Shown here piece by piece: positions 21,375 to 29,445 of a stretch of 40,104 nucleotides of DNA. Position numbers and translations under genes: made by a program. The notes under the pieces are model-generated. The model had not been told where the DNA came from and searched no databases. It saw nothing but the letters and a program-made list of their open reading frames with translations. The DNA is from a virus. Location of the stretch: IMG/VR virus record IMGVR_UViG_3300033148_006741, positions 1 to 40,104 of that record; one strand, 5' to 3'. Within the stretch, counting starts at the first letter, position 1. Every line of letters starts with the position of its first letter.

Positions 21375-22139
21375 CTATGTTGTAATAAAAGTAATAGGTT
21401 TATCGAAACTGAATCCAGTAATTGTTTTTCCACTGAAAGTTAGATCAGATGCTATTTCCCCATATGTTCCAGCCCAAGCAAGACATGAAGATGGCACACT
21501 GAGTAGACCATCAACAATTAGTCCTCTATTCCAAAAATACCTTGCCGACGGAAATTCTAATGCGGATGTATTTTTTACAGCGATCACTAGCCACACTGGG
21601 CCTGCGCTATATGATACGGATGACGAATATGTTTTTAATCCAGTTGTAGATGCATCAAGTTCGCCAGACTCGAAAAGTCTCGTGCCAAAATCACCCGAAC
21701 TGTCTGTGAAAATTGCAAACCGGAATTTTTGACTTGCTGAAGCTGTTGAGACATATAATGCTGTTGTAGCAGCAGTTACATCCGCTCGAACATATATTGG
21801 AAAAACATAAAAAAGATTAGTTACTGCTAAACTTTCATCTGCATCAATGTTCTCTCCCATTAAAGATAATGTATGGTATTCGGTTGCAGCAAGAAAATCA
21901 TCGTTAAAACCTGTTCCTAATTCATTTCCACCCCCTGAGGGTGATTGAAAGGTTGGCAATACTCCTGCTCCATTGGATGTGAGGGCTTGACCAGCCGAGC
22001 CAACCCCTGCAATAGGCTGAATATCGCTGGTTGAAGCAGTTCCTCCACAGAGAACGGAGTATGCCGTATGTGAAGCAGCTCCCGTGCCTCCTTTAGCAAC
22101 CTGAATAGGCATGTCCGTGTTTACACTGTTCTGTGACAT
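21375..22139 (-). CDS. Tail fibre / receptor-binding paralogue 3 of 3
   Basis: 254 residues. The first about 66 residues (MSQNSVNTDMPIQVAKGGTG...LTSNGAGVLPTFQ) are almost identical to those of the next two genes and to a repeat type found in many fibres. The C-terminal part alternates conserved segments (YVRADVTAATTALYV, FRFAIFTDSSGDFGTRLFES, TYSSSVSYSAGPVWLVIAVKN, WAGTYGEIASDLTFSGK) with variable ones. Probably a fibre tip or adhesin. TAGGAGT ribosome site shared by all three copies. Confidence 0.7.
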   Translation of the reverse strand: MSQNSVNTDMPIQVAKGGTGAASHTAYSVLCGGTASTSDIQPIAGVGSAGQALTSNGAGVLPTFQSPSGGGNELGTGFNDDFLAATEYHTLSLMGENIDADESLAVTNLFYVFPIYVRADVTAATTALYVSTASASQKFRFAIFTDSSGDFGTRLFESGELDASTTGLKTYSSSVSYSAGPVWLVIAVKNTSALEFPSARYFWNRGLIVDGLLSVPSSCLAWAGTYGEIASDLTFSGKTITGFSFDKPITFITT

Positions 22140-22147
22140 AATTACTC

Positions 22148-22921
22148 CTAACTTATTGTAATATATAAAAAAGCTGGATCTTCTAAACTCGCAGTCAAGC
22201 TTTTTCCACTGAAAGTTAAATCAGACGCTATTTCCCCATATGTTCCTGTCCAGTGAAGAAAACCAACATTATCTGCACTTATAGGATTTGCAATCCAACC
22301 CGCATTTACTGTTTGGTCACATTCACGCAAGCCGAAATCATTAGCATTTTTTACAGCGATCACTAGCCACGCTGGGCCTGCGCTATATGATACGGATGAC
22401 GAATATATTTTTGCTCCAGAAAAAGTCGCATCAATCTCACCAGACTCGAACAATCTCGTTCCAAAATCCCCTGCATCATCAGTGAATATCGCAAACCGGA
22501 ATTCTTGGTCACTACCAGGATCACCAAGATACAATGCTGTTGTAGCAGCGGTTACGTCCGCTCGAATAATTACAGGATGAGCATAAAAGGCATCTGCAAC
22601 ACCTCCCAAATCTGATATTGCTGTAGTGTCGTTTAAATTAACAAAGACACAATGATAATGAGAGGATTGCAAATAATCATTGTTGTAGTCAACCGTAAGA
22701 TCAGCACCACCTCCCCCTGATTGATTCTGAAAGGTTGGCAATACTCCTGCTCCATTGGATGTGAGGGCTTGACCAGCCGAGCCAACCCCTGCAATAGGCT
22801 GAATATCGCTGGTTGAAGTAGTTCCTCCACAGAGAACGGAGTATGCCGTATGTGAGGCAGCTCCCGTGCCTCCTTTAGCAACCTGAATAGGCATGTCCGT
22901 GTTTACACTGTTCTGTGACAT
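22148..22921 (-). CDS. Tail fibre / receptor-binding paralogue 2 of 3
   Basis: 257 residues with the same N-terminal module and interleaved C-terminal frame as its neighbours. Here the variable parts read SSHYHCVFVNLNDTTAISDLGGVADAF and DFGLRECDQTVNAGWIANPI. It is separated from its neighbours by only 8 bases, an unmistakable tandem duplication. Different copies may bind different receptors, or form hetero-trimers; neither is shown by sequence. Confidence 0.7.
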   Translation of the reverse strand: MSQNSVNTDMPIQVAKGGTGAASHTAYSVLCGGTTSTSDIQPIAGVGSAGQALTSNGAGVLPTFQNQSGGGGADLTVDYNNDYLQSSHYHCVFVNLNDTTAISDLGGVADAFYAHPVIIRADVTAATTALYLGDPGSDQEFRFAIFTDDAGDFGTRLFESGEIDATFSGAKIYSSSVSYSAGPAWLVIAVKNANDFGLRECDQTVNAGWIANPISADNVGFLHWTGTYGEIASDLTFSGKSLTASLEDPAFLYITIS

Positions 22922-22929
22922 AATTACTC

Positions 22930-23700
22930 CTAACTTATTGTAATAAACATTGATGTTAGACTTTTTGTGCTACTTGTTATTGTTTTTCCACTGAAAGTTA
23001 AATCAGACGCTATTTCCCCATATGTTCCAGCCCAAGCATGTCCGTTATAAATTACTGAACCGCTTGCATTGCAATGTTTTGCTGTATTAATAGTGTAAGT
23101 ACAGGCTTCAACATCCAAATCGGTTGTGTTTTTAGCAACGATCACTAGCCACGCTGGGCCTGCGCTATATGATACGGATGACGAATATGTTTTTAATCCG
23201 TTTGTAGATGCATCAAGTTCGCCAGACTCGAAAAGTCTCGTGCCAAAATCACCCGAACTGTCTGTGAAAATTGCAAACCGGAATTTTTGACTTGCTGAAG
23301 AATCTGTAACATATAATGCTGTTGTAGCAGCAGTTACATCCGCTCGAATAACAAAAGATTGAGCAAAAAATTCATCAGCGACATCTCGACCTGAAGGGAT
23401 GTCGGTTATACGATCATTTAGTGATAAAAGATGGTAATGTGATGATGGGAGTTGATCATTATTAAATCCTACACTATAGCTTGGACTGCTCCCCCCTGAT
23501 TGATTCTGAAAGGTTGGCAGTGTGGCAGCCCCATTAGAGATTAAAGCTTGACCAGCCGAGCCAACCCCTGCAATAGGCTGAATATCGCTGGTTGAAGTAG
23601 TTCCTCCACAGAGAACGGAGTATGCCGTATGTGAAGCAGCTCCCGTGCCTCCTTTAGCAACCTGAATAGGCATGTCCGTGTTTACACTGTTCTGTGACAT
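22930..23700 (-). CDS. Tail fibre / receptor-binding paralogue 1 of 3
   Basis: 256 residues. N-terminal module as in the other copies but with small changes (ALISNGAATLPTFQ), conserved core, and variable parts SSHYHLLSLNDRITDIPSGRDVADEF and LDVEACTYTINTAKHCNASGS. In places its DNA is identical to paralogue 3 over tens of bases and in others to paralogue 2, a mosaic suggesting gene conversion among copies. Confidence 0.7.
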   Translation of the reverse strand: MSQNSVNTDMPIQVAKGGTGAASHTAYSVLCGGTTSTSDIQPIAGVGSAGQALISNGAATLPTFQNQSGGSSPSYSVGFNNDQLPSSHYHLLSLNDRITDIPSGRDVADEFFAQSFVIRADVTAATTALYVTDSSASQKFRFAIFTDSSGDFGTRLFESGELDASTNGLKTYSSSVSYSAGPAWLVIVAKNTTDLDVEACTYTINTAKHCNASGSVIYNGHAWAGTYGEIASDLTFSGKTITSSTKSLTSMFITIS

Positions 23701-23708
23701 AATTACTC

Positions 23709-24035
23709 CTATAAAGCTTCCAGACGCTTCTTCAATAGCTTAAAATTGGCATACCCATAATACTTGTCATATTCTTCAAGAGTCTTTATGCTCCCGAAAT
23801 CACTCTCAATTTTCTCAATTTCTAATCTCATATCTGATCTTTTTTTCACTATTTCAGCATCAATGGCCTTTCCTATTTCAAAATTTCTGACTACCATCCA
23901 GTCAGTTTTTGCAAGAGCCTTTTTAGCTCCTTCTTTCAAAGACCTGATACGTTCGGTCTTCTCTTCCTCGACTTTGCGAGTGTCAACTACCTTGAGTAGC
24001 TTCCCATCTTTATAAAATTCTTCTCTACAACCCAT
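23709..24035 (-). CDS. Tail fibre assembly chaperone-like protein
   Basis: 108 residues, charged and helical. KKALAKTDWMVVRNFEIGKAID (residues about 39-60) matches the kTDW..iR..E...ip motif found in tail fibre assembly and DUF4376-type proteins, and VKKRSDMRLEIEKIESDF follows as usual. It lies between the large fibre gene and the three fibre paralogues. It would help fold or trimerise a fibre. Confidence 0.65.
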   Translation of the reverse strand: MGCREEFYKDGKLLKVVDTRKVEEEKTERIRSLKEGAKKALAKTDWMVVRNFEIGKAIDAEIVKKRSDMRLEIEKIESDFGSIKTLEEYDKYYGYANFKLLKKRLEAL

Positions 24036-24044
24036 AAAAACTCC

Positions 24045-27000
24045 TTATGTTATGTCCCAATTTCCAATAGATGAAGTAACGAGATATGTATTGGCTGCTT
24101 GTCCCACGATTTCTACTGCATCACCAAGAGCTGTACAGGTAATGTCACCTCCTGCACCTGTGGTCGTTGTCGATATTCCATATCTCAAATCATCGGAAGC
24201 ATTCTGTGCTATCTTAACAAAGCCAGCACCAATATTTACGACTTTAAAAGAATCCCCCAAACTAACACTAGCGGGGAGAGTCAAAGTGACGAGTGTCCCC
24301 CTATTGCAGATATAGCCATTATCTGCGACCATGGTATCCGATGCATCAGTGACGATGTTCCATGTGAAAGGAGTTGCAGCGGCTTGGAAACTTGGTAATG
24401 CTGCGGCCCCATTGGACGTCAATACTGTTCCGGCTCCACCCAAGGCACCCAAGGGCTGCACAGCCCCCGTTGCTGTCGTGCCTGCACAGAGGACACCATA
24501 TGCTGTTGTGAGAGTAGCCACACCCGTTCCACCGTTTGTAACAGGAAGTGTGCCTGTAACACCATTTGACACATCAACTTGCGCCCATGCAGCATTATTA
24601 TTTGCTCCTGTATTAGAAAGATATCGTGTGGCATTTGCATCTTTTGTCAATGCTGTAATCGTATTTGCGGAAGCACTCAATAAAAGATCACCTTGAGCCG
24701 TAGTTGCAGGATAGGTTGCAGTAGTCCACGCAGGATCGGCTCCCGATACTCCCGTTAAGATTGTACCTGTACTTCCAACAGCAGTCACGCCAAGGTTGAA
24801 ACCTGCACCACCTCCACCAAGAATTACACCATGATCAGTCTGCGCACCAAGTCGTGTATCCAATCCGTCAGGATGTACGGCAAGTGCTGTACTGGTTCCC
24901 GTGGTCGTTTCAGCTCCTGTGGCGAGTTCTAATACCCCTGTTTGCCCTTCACCTCCTGCTCGTGCCTGCGCAGTAAGCGTCCCAGCTCCAAGAGTCCAAG
25001 TGATAGTGCTGTCGGAGCTTCCAGGGGTTCCAAAAACGGGATCAGCACCCGTTGAGCCAATGCATAACTGACCATTTGTTCCCACAGTTAAAGCAGTTAC
25101 GGCTGAAGTTCCAGAACCAACAAGCAGACCGTGGTTAGTCAACGTGCTTGCTCCTGTGCCTCCGTACTGCACCGCAAGGTCTGTCGAGGGCTTTAGCTCT
25201 TTGCAAGTAATAACTCCGTCCTTATCCCAAGAATATTCCCCGCCAGACGTTGACGTGATCTTGATAGTGTCCTCTGTGGGAGCAGTTACGACATGGTTCT
25301 TTGTGCGCTTCAATCTCACATAATACCAAGGACCGTCACCTTCTCCATTGACTTGTGTTGTCGTCCAATCCGCTGACAAATCTGGGATCGCAATACTTCC
25401 GTTCTGAGAAAAGCCACTAGTGGTGTCTAGTGGTGAGAAAGATGTCCAGGAACTATTCCAGTATTCAAAAGTGAATTTCAAATCAACACTAGCTGCCGTT
25501 GTTGCAACGAAGTTGACAACATCAAACATCGCTATATCGCCAATGTAAATATAATCATCATCAGCAGCAAATATCTGCACATCAGTTCCAGCAGAACCGA
25601 ACGCTGTTGTCCTGTCAGTCCATGCAGCACTGTCCACGCTCCAACACTTGTCGGCTGTTGCTGCGGTTCCGACGTGCTGATGTATAACGTCCACCCCTGT
25701 GTGTGTACCCATAGCGACGACTTCTGCTCCGCCTGATGCCTCAGTGAGTGAAACATCAATGACATGCATATCACCGCCGGTAGTGCTTGCTGCATCTACA
25801 GAACACTCCCATGCATATTCCTGCTCACCAGTAGCAAGGGTTCCCAAGTCTTTATCGAAATTAAATGCTGTCGTTAAATTGAGTGTTTGAGTATCAAACT
25901 CACCATCTTCGTGAGAAAAGGCATATGTAAACGTCCCTGCACCGGTATGTGTTGTGTCTATCTCGACATCATCAAAATTAGAGAGAACAGTGTCACCGGT
26001 TGCTATAGTTGCGAAAACACTCGTTCCATAACCGCTGGCATGAATAATGTTACCAGAAGAGTGAATGTGAGCATCATTACTCGTGCTGTCGATGACATAC
26101 GGATAGCAGAAGTTGTTGGGTGTCCCCGTAGTCTGAATGAAATCTACAGCATTATTCGTTATCTCTCTCGTATGCTCAACACCAGCCGCTGTGGTATCCA
26201 AAAACTTAACCGTTCCAGTATGAGCAGCATTCGTTGTCTGCACATCTGAATCTATTCGTCTCAGTTCAAGTTTTGTCGTTGTTCCAACTTCTTTCACAAA
26301 AGTGAAGTTGTCATCAGTATCCGCAATCGAAATTGCTGTGCGGATAAAACCAGAAACTTTTGTAGTGTGCGTTCCACTAAGATTTAGTATAATGTGTTCT
26401 TTTGCTGTCGTAGTAGCAGTAGCGGACATTGTGTAACTTAAATTACAATTGTCGATGAAAAGTGTGCCACCGCTCTGATTAATAACATTAGCTCCGATAT
26501 CTTGTGTCGAGGATGTTACCTGGAATTTACATCCTTCAAACTTATGCGTTCCGTTTGTCATTGTCGCTATACTTTGAGCATCTGTTGTCGGAGCGAGTTG
26601 AAATAATATGTTCTCAACGAATGTAGACGATGAATCGGTATCAAATGTAAGAAGCGGAGCAGAATTCGTGCCTGCAATTATAACATAGTTCGGTTGCCCG
26701 ATACCCTTCAAAGACACCCAGTCTTCCAACACGATATCTTCTGTGTATGTGCCAGGGTAGATCATGACTACATAACGCTTGCTTGTTGTATTATCAGTGA
26801 TCGAATCAATAGCACCTTGAACCGTCAGCTTAGCACTAGAATATGTAAGACCGTCAGCACTATCATTACCCCACTTCCCGACAAAAACCAATTGAGAACC
26901 AGGACGAAGAGATACTGCTCCTGAACTTATACTGAAATCATAGGTATCAAACGAAGCAATACCTTTATTTGTTGTCGTAGCATCCTCACCAGCAACAGTT

Positions 27001-27521
27001 ATAACAGTTCCAGCATGCGTTGCATCCATTCCTTCTCCACCTAATATCGAGAAAGAATGAGAAGATGGAGTCAAGGCACCTGAATCTGTAGTTACACTCT
27101 TTACAACGGTGTCAGCCAATGAAACAGCACCGGAAGTAACTCCGAAATCCGCTGTGGCAAAGGAAGCTATACCTTTATTTGATGTCGTTGCATCCTCACC
27201 AGTGATCGTTATAACATTTGTAGCCCCTGATGTGTCTATTCCCTCGCCACCGACAATATCAATAACACCAGCGACAGGACTCGCAGAACCAGAATCGGTA
27301 TCAACCTGAGTAATTCCTGTGCTTCCACCGACAATCTGTTTCCAAGTTCCAGTTACTCCACTTTTGGTCGCCAAAAACCAAAGATCACCGGCATCAGTGT
27401 CCACCCATTCAGTTCCTAAAGCAAACTGATAGTCTGCACTCGTTGGGGCTCTTGCCATCTCAAGTCTAGGAACACCGATTTCATCGATTAGCCCCGTGAA
27501 GGGGTTGATACTTATAGGCAT
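24045..27521 (-). CDS. Large tail fibre with beta-helix domain
   Basis: 1158 residues. The N-terminus (about 1-70, LGTEWVDTDAGDLWFLAT) is of the kind that attaches to the tail. Two 68-residue repeats follow (about 70-205, TDSGS..P....I.GGEG...GEDATT.NKGIASF). A pectin-lyase-like beta-helix is probable at about 205-400 (LTVQGAIDSITDN, YPGTYTEDIVLEDWVSLKGIG). The rest has long beta regions, then several GGTG...LTSNGAAALPSFQ-type repeats also present in the three paralogues, and a C-terminal tip (VTLTLPASVSLGDSFKVVNIG). Main receptor-binding fibre or tailspike; depolymerase activity possible but no active site is visible. Confidence 0.8.
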   Translation of the reverse strand: MPISINPFTGLIDEIGVPRLEMARAPTSADYQFALGTEWVDTDAGDLWFLATKSGVTGTWKQIVGGSTGITQVDTDSGSASPVAGVIDIVGGEGIDTSGATNVITITGEDATTSNKGIASFATADFGVTSGAVSLADTVVKSVTTDSGALTPSSHSFSILGGEGMDATHAGTVITVAGEDATTTNKGIASFDTYDFSISSGAVSLRPGSQLVFVGKWGNDSADGLTYSSAKLTVQGAIDSITDNTTSKRYVVMIYPGTYTEDIVLEDWVSLKGIGQPNYVIIAGTNSAPLLTFDTDSSSTFVENILFQLAPTTDAQSIATMTNGTHKFEGCKFQVTSSTQDIGANVINQSGGTLFIDNCNLSYTMSATATTTAKEHIILNLSGTHTTKVSGFIRTAISIADTDDNFTFVKEVGTTTKLELRRIDSDVQTTNAAHTGTVKFLDTTAAGVEHTREITNNAVDFIQTTGTPNNFCYPYVIDSTSNDAHIHSSGNIIHASGYGTSVFATIATGDTVLSNFDDVEIDTTHTGAGTFTYAFSHEDGEFDTQTLNLTTAFNFDKDLGTLATGEQEYAWECSVDAASTTGGDMHVIDVSLTEASGGAEVVAMGTHTGVDVIHQHVGTAATADKCWSVDSAAWTDRTTAFGSAGTDVQIFAADDDYIYIGDIAMFDVVNFVATTAASVDLKFTFEYWNSSWTSFSPLDTTSGFSQNGSIAIPDLSADWTTTQVNGEGDGPWYYVRLKRTKNHVVTAPTEDTIKITSTSGGEYSWDKDGVITCKELKPSTDLAVQYGGTGASTLTNHGLLVGSGTSAVTALTVGTNGQLCIGSTGADPVFGTPGSSDSTITWTLGAGTLTAQARAGGEGQTGVLELATGAETTTGTSTALAVHPDGLDTRLGAQTDHGVILGGGGAGFNLGVTAVGSTGTILTGVSGADPAWTTATYPATTAQGDLLLSASANTITALTKDANATRYLSNTGANNNAAWAQVDVSNGVTGTLPVTNGGTGVATLTTAYGVLCAGTTATGAVQPLGALGGAGTVLTSNGAAALPSFQAAATPFTWNIVTDASDTMVADNGYICNRGTLVTLTLPASVSLGDSFKVVNIGAGFVKIAQNASDDLRYGISTTTTGAGGDITCTALGDAVEIVGQAANTYLVTSSIGNWDIT

Positions 27522-27534
27522 AAGTCACTCCTTA

Positions 27535-28077
27535 TTAAGCGTATGTAAGATTCAAGTAATCACGTTTGTAAGATGAACCTGATGTTCCAACACCAACATA
27601 TCCAGAGGAATTCACGCCCAATGTAAACTTCGTTGCATCCACCTTCGTAATCGTAAATACAATCGACCCATACCCATCGGAGTTCACTTCTGTCATATCC
27701 GAAGATATTATCTCAATTTTATCTCCTGTTGAATATCCATGAGCAGCCGATGTCGTTACCTCTGCATCTGCAGCTTTCGTTATAGCTGTAATTGTCAATG
27801 CCGAACTGTCATCCCATATCTGATCAAAAACAACATGTGCTAAACTGTTATTAGCATGTTTGCGCATAACAACATTGCCAGAGGTATCATAAGTGTTTTC
27901 CATGATAAGCCAGTTGTTATCCGAATCAGACGTTCCTGGTTGAGCATATCCTATATATACAAGATTGGTTGTACCATTTTTGCTTGCATTCATTCTCCAC
28001 GAAAGGGGACTCGATGCAATATCTTCCTTTTGAGCTGTCTTGATACTTGTAGGGGCTGTGCCTCTTGATAATGTCAT
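27535..28077 (-). CDS. Structural protein with FCCH-like domain
   Basis: 180 residues. The first part (MTLSRGTAPTSIKTAQ...) is unknown. The second (about 95-170: AITKAADAEVTTSAAHGYSTGDKIEIISSDMTEVNSDGYGSIVFTI) follows the FCCH-like beta pattern (T..aHGy.tGd.i.i......N......i), repeated in phage head and tail proteins and also found here next to the capsid. First gene after the putative late promoter at 28078-28310; 13 bases before the large fibre. Likely tail or fibre-attachment protein. Confidence 0.6.
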   Translation of the reverse strand: MTLSRGTAPTSIKTAQKEDIASSPLSWRMNASKNGTTNLVYIGYAQPGTSDSDNNWLIMENTYDTSGNVVMRKHANNSLAHVVFDQIWDDSSALTITAITKAADAEVTTSAAHGYSTGDKIEIISSDMTEVNSDGYGSIVFTITKVDATKFTLGVNSSGYVGVGTSGSSYKRDYLNLTYA

Positions 28078-28310
28078 GAAATACTCCTTTTACAAGGGCG
28101 CCTCCATAGGAGGGCTCACCTTCCGGTGGCGCACTAATGATTAGTGGATGTTCAAGGTATATTCCTACTCTTTATTTTAAGACAATGAAAAAGGTGAACA
28201 TTCAGCGTACACTACAAGTCTTACTTGAAACAAAAATAAAAATGGCTATAATGAGTTCAGCACTAAACTTATAAGTGTGCTAAATCCATAGACAAAAAAA
28301 GGAGATCTCC
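28078..28310. promoter_or_regulatory. Divergent control region of tail operon and moron
   Basis: Rightward: TTGAAA (28225-28230) and TATAAT (28247-28252), spacing 16, for the gene at 28311; downstream lies a palindrome ACTTATAAGT. Leftward: ATGTTCACCTTTTTCATTG plus TTAAAAT (about 28178-28206), matching the scaffold control region. The leftward leader (28098-28133) can fold as a three-way junction: CACC-GGAA-GGTG and CTCC-TAT-GGAG hairpins closed by GCGC/GCGC. Confidence 0.6.
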
Positions 28311-28631
28311 ATGGAACCAATTCTGATAATGCAACACAAATTTTGTGTCGAAATTCGTGAGAAACTTTTTGAAATGCATATGCCACCAGAATATAATGTA
28401 TACGAAGCATATGAAGCTGCAATGCTTATGGCTCAAGTCTATTCAAATAGTATTGCAGACAACAGAGCAAAACTTGAAAAAGTGAACGTTAGGGAAGAGT
28501 CCATAAAAGAAATACCCAAGGTAGAGGCCCCAGTGGTAAAGGTAGAGGCCCCAGTGGTAAAGGTAGAAGCCTCAGATGAAAAGGTAGACGCCAAAGAGGA
28601 AAAGATAGTTGCTTTAGAAGAGAAGGGATGA
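28311..28631 (+). CDS. Moron-like plus-strand gene with KVEAPVV repeats
   Basis: 106 residues. The first half (MEPILIMQHKFCVEIREKLF...EAYEAAMLMAQVYSNSIADNRAKL) is helical. The second half is a low-complexity tail with an exact 21-base tandem repeat giving VEAPVVK twice, then VEASDEK and VDAKEEK. It has its own strong promoter, AAGGAGATC ribosome site and terminator, and lies on the opposite strand within the tail cluster, the definition of a moron. Not recognised; a host-interaction or anti-defence role is a possibility only. Confidence 0.65.
   Translation: MEPILIMQHKFCVEIREKLFEMHMPPEYNVYEAYEAAMLMAQVYSNSIADNRAKLEKVNVREESIKEIPKVEAPVVKVEAPVVKVEASDEKVDAKEEKIVALEEKG
28519..28560 (+). repeat. 21-bp tandem repeat inside the moron gene
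   Basis: Two exact copies of a 21-base unit beginning GTAGAGGCCCC, followed by a degenerate third copy. In frame, adding or losing a unit changes the tail by seven residues. Confidence 0.85.
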
Positions 28632-28646
28632 AATCCTTCAAAAACC

Positions 28647-28680
28647 ACCGCCAGGAAAAGCTCTTGGCGGTTGGGGTTTC
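28647..28680. terminator. Hairpin between convergent moron and HNH genes
   Basis: ACCGCCA (28647-28653) pairs with TGGCGGT (28665-28671) around a GGAAAAGCTCT loop. The minus strand has GGTTTTTG after it and the plus strand TGGGGTTT, so it probably works mainly for the leftward transcript and weakly for the moron. Confidence 0.6.
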
Positions 28681-28694
28681 GCCTAAGACGTTTT

Positions 28695-29375
28695 TCAAAT
28701 GCTAAGACGTGCAACCGAGTCTAAAGCTTCATAGCAATTTGATCCCAATTTTATTTTTCTATGAACTTCCTTATGGCATATTGAACATAACGGAACTAAG
28801 TTATTCAACGAATTATTGTCGCGATCACAATCTATATGATGTGCTTCTATTCTCTTAGCTTCCTTTGAACCATCGCAAGCTAAACACTTTTCCCCATGTT
28901 GTAGAAATGACATTCTTCTATATGTATGATGGCTTCCGCCTTTCCAATTAGAGTTTCTTTCCATTGCTCCTGAATCAGACAATAGTAAATTTCTTTTGGA
29001 TGAACATAAATCGCAATAACCACCATGATCTCTACACTTCACAACCCACAATTCCTTACCACAATCACCACATATTACTTTCTTCGATTTTCTTTTTATA
29101 CCACCATAAATCAGAAAATTATCATTGTCGCGTATAAGACCATCCCTTTTGTCAATCGTATTCCTATTTCTGCAAAGTATAGAACAGAATCGTCCTTCCT
29201 TCCTTTTTAACAGAAAACCTTTGCCACAGAACTCGCAGTTCCTATATCTAACTTTCTTCTGTGCTTTAGATTTACACTCTTGAGAACAATAATGATGTTG
29301 ATATTTCGCCTGACTAGCAAAACGATGAAATTCCTTGCTGCAAAACTCGCAGTTTAATACTGCCTTTTTATTCAT
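28695..29375 (-). CDS. HNH homing endonuclease with multiple zinc fingers
   Basis: 226 residues from the ATG at 29373-29375 (GGGGGG upstream); the longer frame adds 12 unsupported residues. Three N-terminal cysteine modules (CEFCSKEF...CSQECKSK, CEFCGKGF...CSILCRNR, CGDCGKEL...CDLCSSK) precede the classical HNH: CLACDGS, AHHID, NSLNNLVPLCSICHKEVH (residues about 165-210). A free-standing selfish endonuclease sitting between fibre genes. Its first zinc finger is nearly the same as in the broken gene at 20191. Confidence 0.88.
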   Translation of the reverse strand: MNKKAVLNCEFCSKEFHRFASQAKYQHHYCSQECKSKAQKKVRYRNCEFCGKGFLLKRKEGRFCSILCRNRNTIDKRDGLIRDNDNFLIYGGIKRKSKKVICGDCGKELWVVKCRDHGGYCDLCSSKRNLLLSDSGAMERNSNWKGGSHHTYRRMSFLQHGEKCLACDGSKEAKRIEAHHIDCDRDNNSLNNLVPLCSICHKEVHRKIKLGSNCYEALDSVARLSI

Positions 29376-29429
29376 GATGCCCCCCTTGGACTGTTTAACC
29401 AAAGAGGGCATCGTATAGTACCGAATTGT

Positions 29430-29445
29430 TTAACGCAAGCGTTAA
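29430..29445. repeat. 16-bp perfect palindrome at the end of the 756-residue fibre gene
   Basis: TTAACGC-AA-GCGTTAA overlaps the stop codon of the fibre gene and lies next to the HNH gene. It could be a weak terminator or the recognition site of the endonuclease's ancestor; no U-run. Confidence 0.5.

Noticed and set aside
21375-23700. Diversity-generating retroelement
   Set aside because: No reverse transcriptase, no accessory gene and no template repeat; differences are in blocks, not at adenines only.
24331-24696. Long plus-strand open frames opposite the fibre genes (also 29548-29916, 30073-30900, 34341-35155)
   Set aside because: They mirror repeats and codon bias of the real minus-strand fibre and ejection genes, lack ribosome sites and have no sensible protein composition.
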